From contig NZ_OBEK01000001.1 of the NCBI RefSeq assembly GCF_900215625.1, forward strand, positions 1,051,746-1,115,745: a DNA stretch of 64,000 nucleotides. Direction: 5' to 3'. Shown in pieces: positions 17,648 through 26,105 of this stretch (positions are counted from its first letter, which is position 1; each line of letters begins with the position of its first letter). The stretch is from Terribacillus aidingensis (lineage in GTDB: Bacteria; Bacillota; Bacilli; Bacillales; Amphibacillaceae). Made by a program: the position numbers and the translations under genes. The notes below the pieces were generated by a model, which saw nothing but the letters and a program-made list of their open reading frames with translations, had not been told where the DNA came from and made no database searches.

Positions 17648-17884
17648 ATGAATCCGATCATTGAATTTTGCGTAAACAATCTGGCCACCGGTTCACAGGA
17701 GGCTTTTGAAAAGCTCGACAGTGATCCTGGTCTTGATGTAATAGAATATGGCTGTACAAGCTTTTGCGGCATATGCGCCCAGCATCTGTTTGCGTTAGTA
17801 AACGGAGAGCCGGTGACAGCAGAGACAGCCGATGAGCTTGTCAAAAATGTTTACAAGTTCATTGAAGAAAATCCATTGTTTTAA
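17648..17884 (+). CDS. yuzB: DUF1450 protein YuzB
   Basis: This 78-residue protein of the DUF1450 family is rich in conserved cysteines: IIEFCVNNL, then [20 protein letters not shown]. The CxxxCxxC arrangement could bind a metal or a cluster. The function is unknown. ATG 17648 follows TAGGAGTGAG; longer frames start upstream inside the hairpin region and are rejected. Confidence 0.88.
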   Translation: MNPIIEFCVNNLATGSQEAFEKLDSDPGLDVIEYGCTSFCGICAQHLFALVNGEPVTAETADELVKNVYKFIEENPLF

Positions 17885-17887
17885 TAG

Positions 17888-17923
17888 GCTATGTGTCTGC
17901 CAAGCGCAGACCATGGCTTTTTT
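17888..17923 (+). terminator. Terminator after yuzB
   Basis: GCTATG-T-GTCTG pairs with CAGACCATGGC around a seven-base loop, with one bulged T, followed by six T. Confidence 0.82.
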
Positions 17924-17952
17924 CATACATAGTAGAGGAGACGAGTAAGAGA

Positions 17953-18816
17953 ATGGATATACCATTTGTAAAACTGCATGGCTTGAAAAACAGCTATATC
18001 TTTGTGGATTTATTTCAGTTTCAACTAGAGGAGGAAATGCTGGCACCGCTTGCGATAGACATAGCCGATCGTAACACAGGTATAGGCTCGGACGGTTTAA
18101 TTTTAATTCATCCGAGCGAGACTTGCGATGTCGGCATGCGCATCTTTAACTTGGACGGTTCAGAGGCGATGAATTGCGGAAATGGACTTCGCTGTGTTGC
18201 CAAATATGCTTTTGAAAACAATTTGGTGGACGCTGACACGTTTACCATTCAAACAAAAGCCGGCCAAGTCGAAGCACAAGTGCATGGTACACGAAAGCAT
18301 GTACACGAAGTGACAGTCGACATGGGAGCGCCTATTCTGCAGCGCGAGCTGATTCCGATGCTAGGGGAAGAAGGTCAGCAAGTTGCAGACGAAGCTTTTG
18401 ACGCAGGAGAAGAACAGCTCCGGGTTACCGCAGTAAGCATGGGCAACCCGCATGCGGTATTCTTTGTTGATAACATTGACAATGCTCCGCTGTATACAGC
18501 GGGACCTGTGATTACGAATGATTCTCGTTTCCCAGAGGGAGTGAACGTCGAGTTCATTGAAATGGTGTCTGAAAAAGAGATGCATTTCCGCGTGTGGGAA
18601 CGTGGTTCTGGCGTGACACAGGCATGCGGGACAGGAGCTTGTGCGGCTGTTGTCGCAGCTATTCTGAACAAAAAATCCCCTTATGGAGAAGAAGTGACAG
18701 TACATCTTAGCGGCGGAGATTTATTCATTCGCTGGGAGAAAGATGGATCAGTTTGGATGCGCGGTGCTGCCGAAAAGACAGTATCTGGTACATTCCATTG
18801 GGAGCACGGTGCTTGA
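17953..18816 (+). CDS. dapF: Diaminopimelate epimerase
   Basis: This 287-residue enzyme converts LL- to meso-diaminopimelate for peptidoglycan and lysine. The two catalytic cysteines are in AMNCGNGLRCVAK and VTQACGTGACAAVVA; MGNPHAVFFV and EFIEMVSEKEMHFRVWERG also match the family. ATG 17953 is selected by homology (MDIPFVKLHGLKNSYIFVD); the GAGGAG lies 12 bases upstream, a little far. A longer frame runs into the yuzB terminator. Confidence 0.96.
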   Translation: MDIPFVKLHGLKNSYIFVDLFQFQLEEEMLAPLAIDIADRNTGIGSDGLILIHPSETCDVGMRIFNLDGSEAMNCGNGLRCVAKYAFENNLVDADTFTIQTKAGQVEAQVHGTRKHVHEVTVDMGAPILQRELIPMLGEEGQQVADEAFDAGEEQLRVTAVSMGNPHAVFFVDNIDNAPLYTAGPVITNDSRFPEGVNVEFIEMVSEKEMHFRVWERGSGVTQACGTGACAAVVAAILNKKSPYGEEVTVHLSGGDLFIRWEKDGSVWMRGAAEKTVSGTFHWEHGA

Positions 18817-18873
18817 GCATCCTCCAATAGGAGCGTATACTAAGAGTAAGATTAAAATGGGAGGTAAACCGAA

Positions 18874-19233
18874 ATGGTCTTAAATATAACAGACAGTGCC
18901 AGCCTTCAAATTAAAGAGATGCTGAAAGAAGAAGACGCCGAAACAGTTTTCTTGCGCTTTGGTGTGAAAGGCGGCGGCTGCAGCGGCTTATCTTACAGCC
19001 TTGGCTTTGAATACGAGAAGAATGAAGAACTAGACACATATGAAGTGAACAACGATATCCCGGTCATTATCCGTTCCATGGATATTCCGGTTATTGAAGG
19101 TACAACGATTGATTTCAAACAAAACATGATGGGCGGCGGGTTTACCATCGATAATCCAAATGCCATCGTTTCATGTGGCTGCGGTTCATCCTTTAAGGCA
19201 AAAGACCGAGAAGGTACACCGGAGAACTGCTAA
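18874..19233 (+). CDS. yutM: A-type iron-sulfur carrier (HesB/ErpA family, YutM)
   Basis: This 119-residue A-type carrier of Fe-S clusters has the three family cysteines, one in KGGGCSGLSYSLGF and two in VSCGCGSSFKA. In Bacillus the orthologue lies next to dapF as here. Combined with sufB, yutI and the small cysteine proteins, this window holds a large part of the Fe-S delivery system. Confidence 0.94.
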   Translation: MVLNITDSASLQIKEMLKEEDAETVFLRFGVKGGGCSGLSYSLGFEYEKNEELDTYEVNNDIPVIIRSMDIPVIEGTTIDFKQNMMGGGFTIDNPNAIVSCGCGSSFKAKDREGTPENC

Positions 19234-19245
19234 CGCTAAAATAGG

Positions 19246-19287
19246 AAGAACCTGATGTGGTGTTTTAACAGGCATCAGGTTCTTTTA
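19246..19287 (+). terminator. Terminator after yutM
   Basis: AAGAACCTGATG (19246-19257) pairs with CATCAGGTTCTT (19273-19284) and is followed by T. Confidence 0.85.
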
Positions 19288-19324
19288 CTAAAAAAGGGGT
19301 GATTCCTAGGAATCGCCCCTTTTT
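19288..19324 (-). terminator. Terminator after the lipase gene
   Basis: AAAAAGGGGTGATTCC (19291-19306) pairs with GGAATCGCCCCTTTT (19309 on). The leftward transcript ends in T-rich sequence; the rightward strand is also terminator-like. Confidence 0.87.
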
Positions 19325-19334
19325 AGGTTATATA

Positions 19335-19940
19335 TTAGTTTAGAAGTGCTTCTTTAATATGACCATCTACTTGGTAGCTATTTAACAGCCCAATATGGGA
19401 AATGCCATAAAGACGAATATTGTTTGCACCTGAAAGGATAGAAAGATAGGAGCTTACAATCGTGTCGCTTGTAGAGTAGATAGAAGTAGTATCAATGCCA
19501 GCAGGAGCGCTACTTGTAGTAAGACGGTTAGCGCCGCCTAATGTAACAAGTTTGTCTACTTTATCATTTCCGCCATAGTTCAGGATATAGTAAAGGCTGT
19601 TTGCACCACCCATGCTGTGCGCCACGATGTTTACTTTATCACTGCCTGTTTCCGCTCGTACATTGTCAACAAAACGTGAGATTGCGGCAGCGTTCAATTG
19701 CTGCTGTCCTTGTTTACTAGGAAGATCAATGGCATAAAGCTCGTCACTGGACCAACCTTGCCTCTGCAAATATCTTTCAATAAAGTAGAAATTCGTATCG
19801 GAACCGCCCAGACCATGTACAAATACAACGGGTGTATTGTTGGTTGCTGCTTCTGCTTTTGATGGTTGGAACGAAAAAGTCAGTGATAATACAACAGCCA
19901 ATCCAACAAACAGAAGTTTCATCCATTTACTGTTTTTCAT
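19335..19940 (-). CDS. Secreted lipase, B. subtilis LipA type (family I.4)
   Basis: This 201-residue protein has a signal peptide ending near KAEAA (about residue 32) followed by a minimal alpha/beta-hydrolase. The nucleophile Ser109 lies in VAHSMGGANSLYY, with the Ala-for-Gly AxSxG pentapeptide typical of Bacillus family I.4 lipases. The likely acid is Asp159 in YSTSDTIV and the histidine is His182 in ISHIGLL. An oxyanion HGLGG motif is at residue 42. It would hydrolyse triglycerides outside the cell. It belongs to an insert absent from this place in B. subtilis. Confidence 0.93.
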   Translation of the reverse strand: MKNSKWMKLLFVGLAVVLSLTFSFQPSKAEAATNNTPVVFVHGLGGSDTNFYFIERYLQRQGWSSDELYAIDLPSKQGQQQLNAAAISRFVDNVRAETGSDKVNIVAHSMGGANSLYYILNYGGNDKVDKLVTLGGANRLTTSSAPAGIDTTSIYSTSDTIVSSYLSILSGANNIRLYGISHIGLLNSYQVDGHIKEALLN

Positions 19941-20138
19941 TACTTATTCCTCCTAAAATGCGGTATGTAATTCTAGTAAATTATAGTATATTTTAATAGA
20001 TTTTGGTATTGGGAAAAGAACCTCGGGGATAGTACATTTTGTTAGGTCATCTGACAATCACTTTCCCTTATTTGGACAACTTCGTTTAATAAAGGAATCG
20101 CAAAACCTATATCAACTAATGATAGCTGGAGGGATAAC

Positions 20139-20612
20139 ATGATTCTATTAGCTGAAGTTTCTCATGCTGAGGAAATTCACGGCACGATGATGGCGGCATT
20201 TGAAGAATACCGATCTAGTAATACGCCATCAAGTGCATTGGAGGAAACGCCGAACACGATTAGAACGGCTTTAAAAAATGGAGAAGAAAAAGCCTTTTTG
20301 TTCTGGAAGGAAAAGAAAGTTGTTGGAGCTGTCCGGTTTCGAGAGCAGGAAGAACTGTTATATTTTTTTCGCTTATCTGTACGTCCAGAAGAGAGAGGGC
20401 GGGGAATAGCCAGGCAATTGTTAGCTGCATTAGAGGTTTATGCAGCTTCTCGGAAACTTTTTAAGCTTCAATGTCAGGTAAGAGTGTCGGTGACTAAAAA
20501 TATAGCACTATACACGCAGAATGGATTTTGCTTAACCGACAGAAAAACAGTAAGTAAGCTAAATGGAACAAGGGTAGAAACAGCCTTCATGACGAAGGAA
20601 CTAAATGGATAA
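20139..20612 (+). CDS. GNAT family N-acetyltransferase
   Basis: This 157-residue GNAT enzyme has the acetyl-CoA loop in RLSVRPEERGRGIARQLL near residue 83, and beta-strand 5 and helix 4 in KLQCQVRVSVTKNIALYTQN. The acceptor is unknown. CTGGAGGG precedes ATG 20139. It is a single gene next to the lipase. Confidence 0.85.
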   Translation: MILLAEVSHAEEIHGTMMAAFEEYRSSNTPSSALEETPNTIRTALKNGEEKAFLFWKEKKVVGAVRFREQEELLYFFRLSVRPEERGRGIARQLLAALEVYAASRKLFKLQCQVRVSVTKNIALYTQNGFCLTDRKTVSKLNGTRVETAFMTKELNG

Positions 20613-20637
20613 ATAGGAGAAGGGTTTACCCTCTCTC

Positions 20638-21435
20638 CTATTTCATTGTTTCCGTAAGTTTTTTCAGCCCTGCTGCTAATTCATCTGCAAACGCGGGCAT
20701 ACCGTGGCCAGTGCCGGCTGCTTGTGGGTGCAGCTCTTGCAGTTTACGAATGGAGCAAAAGGCAGCTGGTTCGTCCATCGTAAAGTAGCGGGGAGGGCCG
20801 TTGAATTCTTTTTGCTGCGTTAATACTTTGTGTAAAGATTCCTGCTGGACCGTTGTAAATGCATCTCCGGCAACCAGTACTTTGTCTTCTGAGTGGAAGA
20901 GGCTAATATGTCCCGGTGTATGACCTGGAGTGTGGATCCATTCCCAGCCTGGCAGGTGCGGCACTTTATGATCCAGCGGAATGAGCCGTACATGTTCGCT
21001 CAAGTCGATTCCGGTATTCGGAAATGACTTAGAAAGCTTTGTAATCATACCGCCGCCAGCTTTGGTATCTGCTTCCGGATAGTTCTGCTGTCCGGTGAGA
21101 TAAGGCAGTTCCAATTCGTGGGCGTAAACGGGCACATTCCACTCTTTTACTAATTCGACGATACTCCCAACATGGTCAAAATGACCATGCGTCAGGATGA
21201 TACAAGCAGGTTTTGATTCTTCGCCAAACAAATGGGCGGCAGCTTGTTTAATCTTTTTAGCTGTATCAGGCATGCCAGCATCGACGAGCACCCATTCTTT
21301 TTCGGCAGGATTTTCAATGAAAAACACATTTACAATTTGGTCAAGGTAGCCGTGGACAGTTGGAGAGACAGTTGTTTCTTTGCCGCTCTTCATAGAGGCT
21401 AAAGGCATCAAGTGATGTTCGAATTCGTTTTCCAT
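20638..21435 (-). CDS. Metallo-beta-lactamase-fold hydrolase
   Basis: This 265-residue MBL-fold protein has the zinc motif LTHGHFDHVGS near residue 80, HTPGHTPGHISLF for the third histidine and VLVAGDAFTT for the bridging aspartate. Its form is close to the YobT/YtnP and glyoxalase II-like hydrolases, but the substrate cannot be assigned. AAGGAGGAG precedes ATG 21435. It lies behind yumC on the same strand, separated by a terminator. Confidence 0.87.
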   Translation of the reverse strand: MENEFEHHLMPLASMKSGKETTVSPTVHGYLDQIVNVFFIENPAEKEWVLVDAGMPDTAKKIKQAAAHLFGEESKPACIILTHGHFDHVGSIVELVKEWNVPVYAHELELPYLTGQQNYPEADTKAGGGMITKLSKSFPNTGIDLSEHVRLIPLDHKVPHLPGWEWIHTPGHTPGHISLFHSEDKVLVAGDAFTTVQQESLHKVLTQQKEFNGPPRYFTMDEPAAFCSIRKLQELHPQAAGTGHGMPAFADELAAGLKKLTETMK

Positions 21436-21498
21436 ACAGCTCCTCCTTTATCGCTACTAGTGTGTGAAAGAAGTACGTCCTTATACAAAGAGCATATA

Positions 21499-21534
21499 AA
21501 AAAACACCGGCCTCCGTAAAGGAATCCGGTGTTT
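21499..21534 (-). terminator. Terminator after yumC
   Basis: AAACACCGG (21502-21510) pairs with CCGGTGTTT (21526-21534). The leftward transcript continues in TTTTTATATG. Confidence 0.85.
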
Positions 21535-21537
21535 GTA

Positions 21538-22521
21538 TTAAAACATGCTTGTAGAGTGCTTTGGCTGAACGCGTGCATCTGGATCAATGTACGTTTTGGC
21601 GTTATTGATAGCTGTAGGGCCTTCGCCGAAACCTGAGGCAATCAAGTTGACTTTCCCTGGGTAAGTGCAAATATCACCTGCAGCATAGATGCCTGCAATA
21701 TTTGTTTCTTGCTTCGTATTCACAACAATGCTGTTTTTCTCGATCTCCAAATCCCATTGCTTAATTGGACCTAGAGAAGAGATGAAGCCGTAGTTTACCA
21801 AAACTTCGTCAACATCGATTGTTTCTGTTTCTTCACTTTTTACTTTTTGCAGAACAACTTGTTCAATTCGATCTGTACCTAGCATTTCAACTGGTACATA
21901 TGGCGTCATAATTTTAACGTTTGACTGCATCAAGCGCTCCACACTATGTTCGTGTGCACGGAATTGGTCCCGGCGGTGAACAAGGATAACTTCCTTCGCA
22001 ATCGGCTCTAGCATGAGTGCCCAGTCAACAGCAGAATCGCCGCCGCCTGCTAACAGCACGCGCTTGCCAGCATATTTCTGCATATTGTCTACGTAATAAT
22101 TTAAGTTGACACCCTCAAACTCATCGCAGCGCTCTACTGTTAAACGGCGCGGCTGAAACGCACCATTACCAGCTGTAATGATAATTGTTTTCGTGTAATG
22201 TACATCCTTGTCTGTTTCAATGCGGAATGTATTATCTTCTAAGCGCTCGACCTTATCAACTGACTCGCCAAGCGCAATGGAAGGGTCGAAGCGGTTTAGC
22301 TGTTCCATCAGGTTGTCCACTAATTCCTGAGCGCGGATACTAGGGAAGCCTGCTATATCGTAAATGAATTTTTCTGGGTATAAAGCAGAAAGCTGTCCGC
22401 CAACATGGGGAAGACTTTCAATGATTTTGACACTTTGCTGACGCATCCCACCATAGAACGCAGTGAAAAGTCCGACTGGACCTGCACCGATGATGGTCAC
22501 ATCATAAATTTGATCTGACAT
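21538..22521 (-). CDS. yumC: Ferredoxin/flavodoxin-NADP+ reductase, type 2 (YumC)
   Basis: This 327-residue flavoprotein resembles thioredoxin reductase but lacks the redox CxxC. It transfers electrons between NADPH and ferredoxin or flavodoxin. The FAD motif is [19 protein letters not shown], the NADPH motif is [16 protein letters not shown], and the C-terminal FAD contact is [20 protein letters not shown]. The start at 22521 is set by AGGAGG; the frame extends upstream without a binding site. Confidence 0.95.
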   Translation of the reverse strand: MSDQIYDVTIIGAGPVGLFTAFYGGMRQQSVKIIESLPHVGGQLSALYPEKFIYDIAGFPSIRAQELVDNLMEQLNRFDPSIALGESVDKVERLEDNTFRIETDKDVHYTKTIIITAGNGAFQPRRLTVERCDEFEGVNLNYYVDNMQKYAGKRVLLAGGGDSAVDWALMLEPIAKEVILVHRRDQFRAHEHSVERLMQSNVKIMTPYVPVEMLGTDRIEQVVLQKVKSEETETIDVDEVLVNYGFISSLGPIKQWDLEIEKNSIVVNTKQETNIAGIYAAGDICTYPGKVNLIASGFGEGPTAINNAKTYIDPDARVQPKHSTSMF

Positions 22522-22686
22522 ACCGGTTCCTCCTAATATTTTTAAACGTAACATGTGGTATTTTATCATAGATACTGAAATATGAGTAAGAAGAAGGATT
22601 TTTCATCGCTTCGCAGTATGCCCTTAACGATGAGAACGCTTCCCTTTTTGTTTGATAAAAGGAATTAAAACGATTACCATAATAAT

Positions 22687-22713
22687 GATGACAGTTTTAT
22701 GACAGTTTTATGT
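22687..22713 (+). repeat. Short tandem repeat ATGACAGTTTT x2
   Basis: Two direct copies of ATGACAGTTTT sit side by side upstream of the NADH dehydrogenase gene, just before the likely -10 region. They could be paired activator or repressor half sites, or chance. Confidence 0.5.
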
Positions 22714-22729
22714 TTTCATCTGCCTTATA

Positions 22730-22747
22730 AAGTGAATAGAATCACAA
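22730..22747. promoter_or_regulatory. Rex-like redox operator upstream of the NADH dehydrogenase
   Basis: On the minus strand the site reads TTGTGATTCTATTCACTT, an inverted GTGA-N6-TCAC repeat that differs from the Rex consensus TTGTGAANNNNTTCACAA at three outer positions. It overlaps the end of a TATAAA (22726-22731) that could be the -10 element. Rex controls ndh in B. subtilis, which makes the location sensible. Confidence 0.6.
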
Positions 22748-22820
22748 ACAAAAAAATTAATGTGTTGTTAGGTTATGCAGCTGTTGAAAGACCAAACTAT
22801 ATTAATGGATGTGATCAAAG

Positions 22821-24038
22821 ATGAACAAACCGAAAATCGTAATTGCAGGTGCTGGTTATGGCGGCCTAATCACGACAGTCAAACTGCAAAAACTAATTGG
22901 AACGGAAGAAGCAAGTATTACACTCATTAACAAGCACGACTATCATTATCAAACAACGTGGCTTCATGAAAATGCGGCCGGTACAAGACACCATGATCAA
23001 ACAAGAATTGCGATTAAAGATGTAATTGATCCGAGAAAAGTAAACTTCGTCCAAGATACAGTGACAAAAATTGATCCCGAAGCGAAAAAAGTTACGATGG
23101 AAAATGGCCAGATTTCTTATGATTATCTTGTCATCGGATTGGGCTTTGAGCCTGCCAATTTCGGAATTGAAGGATTGCTGGATCACGCTTACAATATCCG
23201 CAGCATTAATTCTTCCCGTTTAATCCGAGAGCATATCGAACATAATTTCGCTATGTACAATAATGAAAGTGAAAAGAAAGAAGAGCGTTTGAATATCGTT
23301 ATCGGCGGTGGCGGTTTTACAGGAATCGAATTCGCTGGTGAACTAGCGGAACGTATTCCAGAGCTGTGCAAAGAATATGATATTGACCGTGACAAAGTCC
23401 GCGTTACCGTTATCGAAGCAGGACCATCTGTCATGATGGGATTTGATCCGCAGCTTGTGGAATATGCCTTGAACTCTTTGGAGTCCCGCGGAATCGAATT
23501 CCAGACGAATGCCTTCCTCAAGGAAGTATCGGCTGATAGCATTGTTTATGAGAAAGCCGAAGAAAAACACACGATCAAAACAAATACAACCGTTTGGGCA
23601 GCTGGTGTACAAGGCAGCTCTGTCTTAGAAAAATCCGGTTTTAATGTAAAGCGTAACAAAGTAATGGTTACAGAAGATCTGCGTGATCCCGATCATGATG
23701 ATATCTTTATTGTTGGTGATTGTGCAGCTGTTATGAACGAAGAGACAGGCAAGCCGTACCCGCCGACAGCGCAGATTGCAACGCAAATGGGTTTCAACTG
23801 TGCGCAAAATCTCAAAGCCCTTATTCGTAAGGAAAGCAACACACAGAAATTCGTACCAGACTTGAAAGGTACACTTGCTTCCTTGGGCGGAGGCGATGCC
23901 ATGGGTACCGTTATGGGCAAGAAACTTTACGGAAAGCCGGCAGACGTTATGAAGAAAGCATCCGACAACCGCTATCTGTATCAGCTTGGCGGCGTTGGAC
24001 TTGTGTTGAAAAAAGGGAAATTTAATATTTTCAGCTAA
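22821..24038 (+). CDS. yumB: Type II NADH dehydrogenase (YumB/Ndh family)
   Basis: This 405-residue NDH-2 flavoprotein passes electrons from NADH to menaquinone at the membrane surface without pumping protons. FAD binding is VIAGAGYGGLITTVKLQ, NADH binding is IVIGGGGFTGIEFAGELAE near residue 160, and the quinone-site region is PYPPTAQIATQMG. The sequence is closer to B. subtilis YumB than to Ndh. Its message has a Rex-like operator upstream and the window also carries the menaquinone genes, so product and cofactor supply are linked. Confidence 0.92.
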   Translation: MNKPKIVIAGAGYGGLITTVKLQKLIGTEEASITLINKHDYHYQTTWLHENAAGTRHHDQTRIAIKDVIDPRKVNFVQDTVTKIDPEAKKVTMENGQISYDYLVIGLGFEPANFGIEGLLDHAYNIRSINSSRLIREHIEHNFAMYNNESEKKEERLNIVIGGGGFTGIEFAGELAERIPELCKEYDIDRDKVRVTVIEAGPSVMMGFDPQLVEYALNSLESRGIEFQTNAFLKEVSADSIVYEKAEEKHTIKTNTTVWAAGVQGSSVLEKSGFNVKRNKVMVTEDLRDPDHDDIFIVGDCAAVMNEETGKPYPPTAQIATQMGFNCAQNLKALIRKESNTQKFVPDLKGTLASLGGGDAMGTVMGKKLYGKPADVMKKASDNRYLYQLGGVGLVLKKGKFNIFS

Positions 24039-24084
24039 TCGCGAAATCTAGCAAGCTAGCAGGTATAACAAACCTGTAGACAAT

Positions 24085-24116
24085 AACGGCCAGTGCATAA
24101 GTCACTGACCGTTTTT
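24085..24116 (+). terminator. Terminator after the NADH dehydrogenase gene
   Basis: AACGGCCAGTG (24085-24095) pairs with CACTGACCGTT (24103-24113) with one wobble and is followed by T. Confidence 0.87.
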
Positions 24117-24153
24117 GTTATCTGTTTTTTATCAATTGGAGGGGTTATTATAT

Positions 24154-24617
24154 TTGCTAGAAAAATCATAAGTGCTTCCATATCGGGAACTTTATTTGCT
24201 GTCATTCTAGGATTTTTGATGCCAGATCCTTTCCGAGAAGAAAATCTCAGCCAATTCAGTAATTATCTGTTTTCATCCATTACGATTATGCCGGTATATA
24301 TCATCTATAGCTTTCCGGTAATTATACTTTATGGGATAGTCACTTCTGTTATTAGTGAGAAAACGGGAGAGGCTATAGCAGCAAAGACACAAGACAAAAA
24401 GGCAGAAATAATTGTTTCAGGAGCAATGCACGTTGTTTTTGGTCTTATTCTTTTTTGGTTTAGTTTAGGTGCTTCCGTACTATTCTTTATAACGGATAGA
24501 ATCTTGAAATACCGTCATTATGAGTATCGGTGGAGGCAAGCGGTCAAAAGTTTGGCAGTTCCTTCTGTGACTTTTTGCCTGTGTATGGCGGTTGTATGGT
24601 GGCCGGATCTGTTTTAA
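24154..24617 (+). pseudogene. Small membrane protein (UPF0715-like) whose start is one base out of frame
   Basis: The frame that ends at 24617 encodes a protein of about 155 residues with four hydrophobic segments, including SSITIMPVYIIYSFPVIILY and ISEKTGEAI, loosely like the UPF0715 group (low confidence). A strong site GGAGGGG (24138-24144) is followed nine bases later by TTG 24154, but that codon is in another frame and stops after five codons. Adding one A to the run at 24161-24165 would join the TTG to the main frame. The only upstream in-frame start, GTG 24093, lies inside the preceding terminator. It is either a frameshifted gene, a sequencing slip or a slippage-controlled gene. Confidence 0.5.
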
Positions 24618-24627
24618 GCCTGGAAAC

Positions 24628-24665
24628 AAAAAAAGTGTCAAATCAAATCGATTCGACACTTTTTT
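24628..24665. terminator. Bidirectional terminator
   Basis: AAAAAAAGTGTC (24628-24639) pairs with GACACTTTTT (24655 on), with an inner AATC/GATT stem. T-runs lie on both strands. Confidence 0.85.
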
Positions 24666-24752
24666 ATATTCACAAATCTCGTCATTTCTCTTGTCAGCTT
24701 ACAGTATAAGAATTTTTTCATTTGTCGAAGCTGTAGGAAGAGGTGAGAGGAC

Positions 24753-24959
24753 ATGATCCGTTGGTGTAAAAGAATTATCCTGTGTATGCTGCTGTGTACA
24801 GCTATGTATGTAACGTGGAGCCAGCTTACTAATTTGACTGTACAGGATGTGATCACATATGAACAGCAGCCCGTACAGGTAAAGAAACTAGTTTTAAAAG
24901 AAGTGCATCTTCGATCAAAACAGCAAGTAAATGATGAGGGAAATAGCAATCCCGGTTAA
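24753..24959 (+). CDS. Small membrane-anchored protein, unknown
   Basis: This 68-residue open frame has AGGTGAGAGGAC just upstream of ATG 24753 and one hydrophobic segment at residues 8-24 (RIILCMLLCTAMYVTW), followed by a basic tail. I do not recognise the family. Its last 45 bases overlap the 3' end of yuiD on the opposite strand, so the two transcripts are convergent and complementary. The binding site and codon use support it being real. Confidence 0.55.
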   Translation: MIRWCKRIILCMLLCTAMYVTWSQLTNLTVQDVITYEQQPVQVKKLVLKEVHLRSKQQVNDEGNSNPG

Positions 24960-25388
24960 AGCGCCGACAAATACTTCAATCGGCTGATGACCGAGCATTT
25001 CTCTAATTTCGCGGTTTTTTTCGAACTCCTGCTTGCTTCCCCAGTTTTTCGCTTCGTCAACAAATCGCTGGAAATCTTTCAGCAGTAAGTTAAGCAGAAT
25101 TGCTTGTTCTCCAGCTGCTCTTCTCACACCAGAAGCATCAAACATAATGATGATACTGAAAACAAAGGAAGCAGCAAAAACGGGGGAACTTAGACCGGTC
25201 TCAAAGCCAATTGAGGTCGTCAAGGCAGCTACTGCTGCGGAGTGGCTGCTGGGCATTCCGCCTGTACTAAATGCCAAATCTGGCTGCACCTGCTTTTCTG
25301 TAATGGCGCGAATCGGTACTTTGATTACCTGCGCTACAATAATGGCAATAAGTGCGCTCAATAAAGGCATATTTTGTAATAATGACAT
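24915..25388 (-). CDS. yuiD: DUF212 (divergent PAP2) membrane protein YuiD
   Basis: This 157-residue protein has three or four membrane segments and the GGMPSSHSAAVAALT motif of the DUF212 family, which is a distant relative of PAP2 phosphatases. The enzymatic role is unknown. RRAAGEQAILLN and the MLGHQPIEVFVGALTGIAI ending also match. It sits between the small membrane ORF and bioY, near the yui genes as in B. subtilis. Confidence 0.9.
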   Translation of the reverse strand: MSLLQNMPLLSALIAIIVAQVIKVPIRAITEKQVQPDLAFSTGGMPSSHSAAVAALTTSIGFETGLSSPVFAASFVFSIIIMFDASGVRRAAGEQAILLNLLLKDFQRFVDEAKNWGSKQEFEKNREIREMLGHQPIEVFVGALTGIAISLIIYLLF

Positions 25389-25464
25389 GCAGAGCTACAT
25401 CCTTTCAGTGAATAAGCTATAATGGGTGATGTAATCATTATAACTAAACTTCCCTGAGAAAATG

Positions 25465-26055
25465 TCATTTAAACGAAGTATTATAAGACACTTTACTTTT
25501 TCCGAAAGCATAGGCGACTTTTGAAAAGAAAAAGGCTGCCAGCATGCTGAAGCAGAAGTCTTTGACGAGGAAGGGGAGCATACTGATCCAAGCAGTTTTA
25601 TAGCTGATAGCAACCCCAAGCCAAAGGTGCATGGCGCCGTACATATAAGTCACGCCCAACAGGTAATTCACGAGCAGTCCGGCAAATGCTGCCGCAAATA
25701 CGCGGTTGCGAAAAGCAGTTTTCTCCATAATAAATCCAGCGAAAAACGCAATGGCGATAAAAGATAGCAGAAAACCGCCAGTTGGTCCTGCAAACACACC
25801 GAAACCCCCGGAAAGGTCGGCAAAAATCGGCAATCCAGTCAGCCCGAGCAGCACATAACAGCCCATGCTGTAAGCTCCCCATTTATATCCTAACAAGAGA
25901 CCTGCCAGAATTGCGAAAAATGGCTGCAGCGAAAGTGGTACTGTTTGCCCGCCAATAGGCACGGCTAGAAATGGCAGCCATACTGATATATTCGCGCCCA
26001 CTGTCATCAGTCCGACAAACATAGCACTTGCAGTCAATCTTCCAGTTCGATTCAT
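25465..26055 (-). CDS. bioY: Biotin ECF transporter S component BioY
   Basis: This 196-residue integral membrane protein with six segments binds biotin and works with the shared EcfT/EcfA energising module. The signature PIGGQTVPLSLQPFFAILAG near residue 32 and the glycine-rich GPTGGFLLSF are intact. AAGGAG precedes the start. A clear BirA operator in its promoter shows biotin control. No biotin synthesis genes are in the window. Confidence 0.95.
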   Translation of the reverse strand: MNRTGRLTASAMFVGLMTVGANISVWLPFLAVPIGGQTVPLSLQPFFAILAGLLLGYKWGAYSMGCYVLLGLTGLPIFADLSGGFGVFAGPTGGFLLSFIAIAFFAGFIMEKTAFRNRVFAAAFAGLLVNYLLGVTYMYGAMHLWLGVAISYKTAWISMLPFLVKDFCFSMLAAFFFSKVAYAFGKSKVSYNTSFK

Positions 26056-26076
26056 CCATATCAGCTCCTTGGCAAA

Positions 26077-26105
26077 ATAGTAAACAAGAAGTCCTAAATT
26101 GTCAA
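26077..26105 (-). promoter_or_regulatory. Sigma-A promoter of bioY
   Basis: On the minus strand a perfect TTGACA (26100-26105) is 17 bases from TACTAT (26077-26082). The -35 lies inside the BirA operator. Confidence 0.85.

Noticed and set aside
24093..24152. GTG 24093 as the start of the membrane protein ending at 24617
   Set aside because: It lies in the stem of the preceding terminator and has no binding site; the strong binding site is 45 bases further on.
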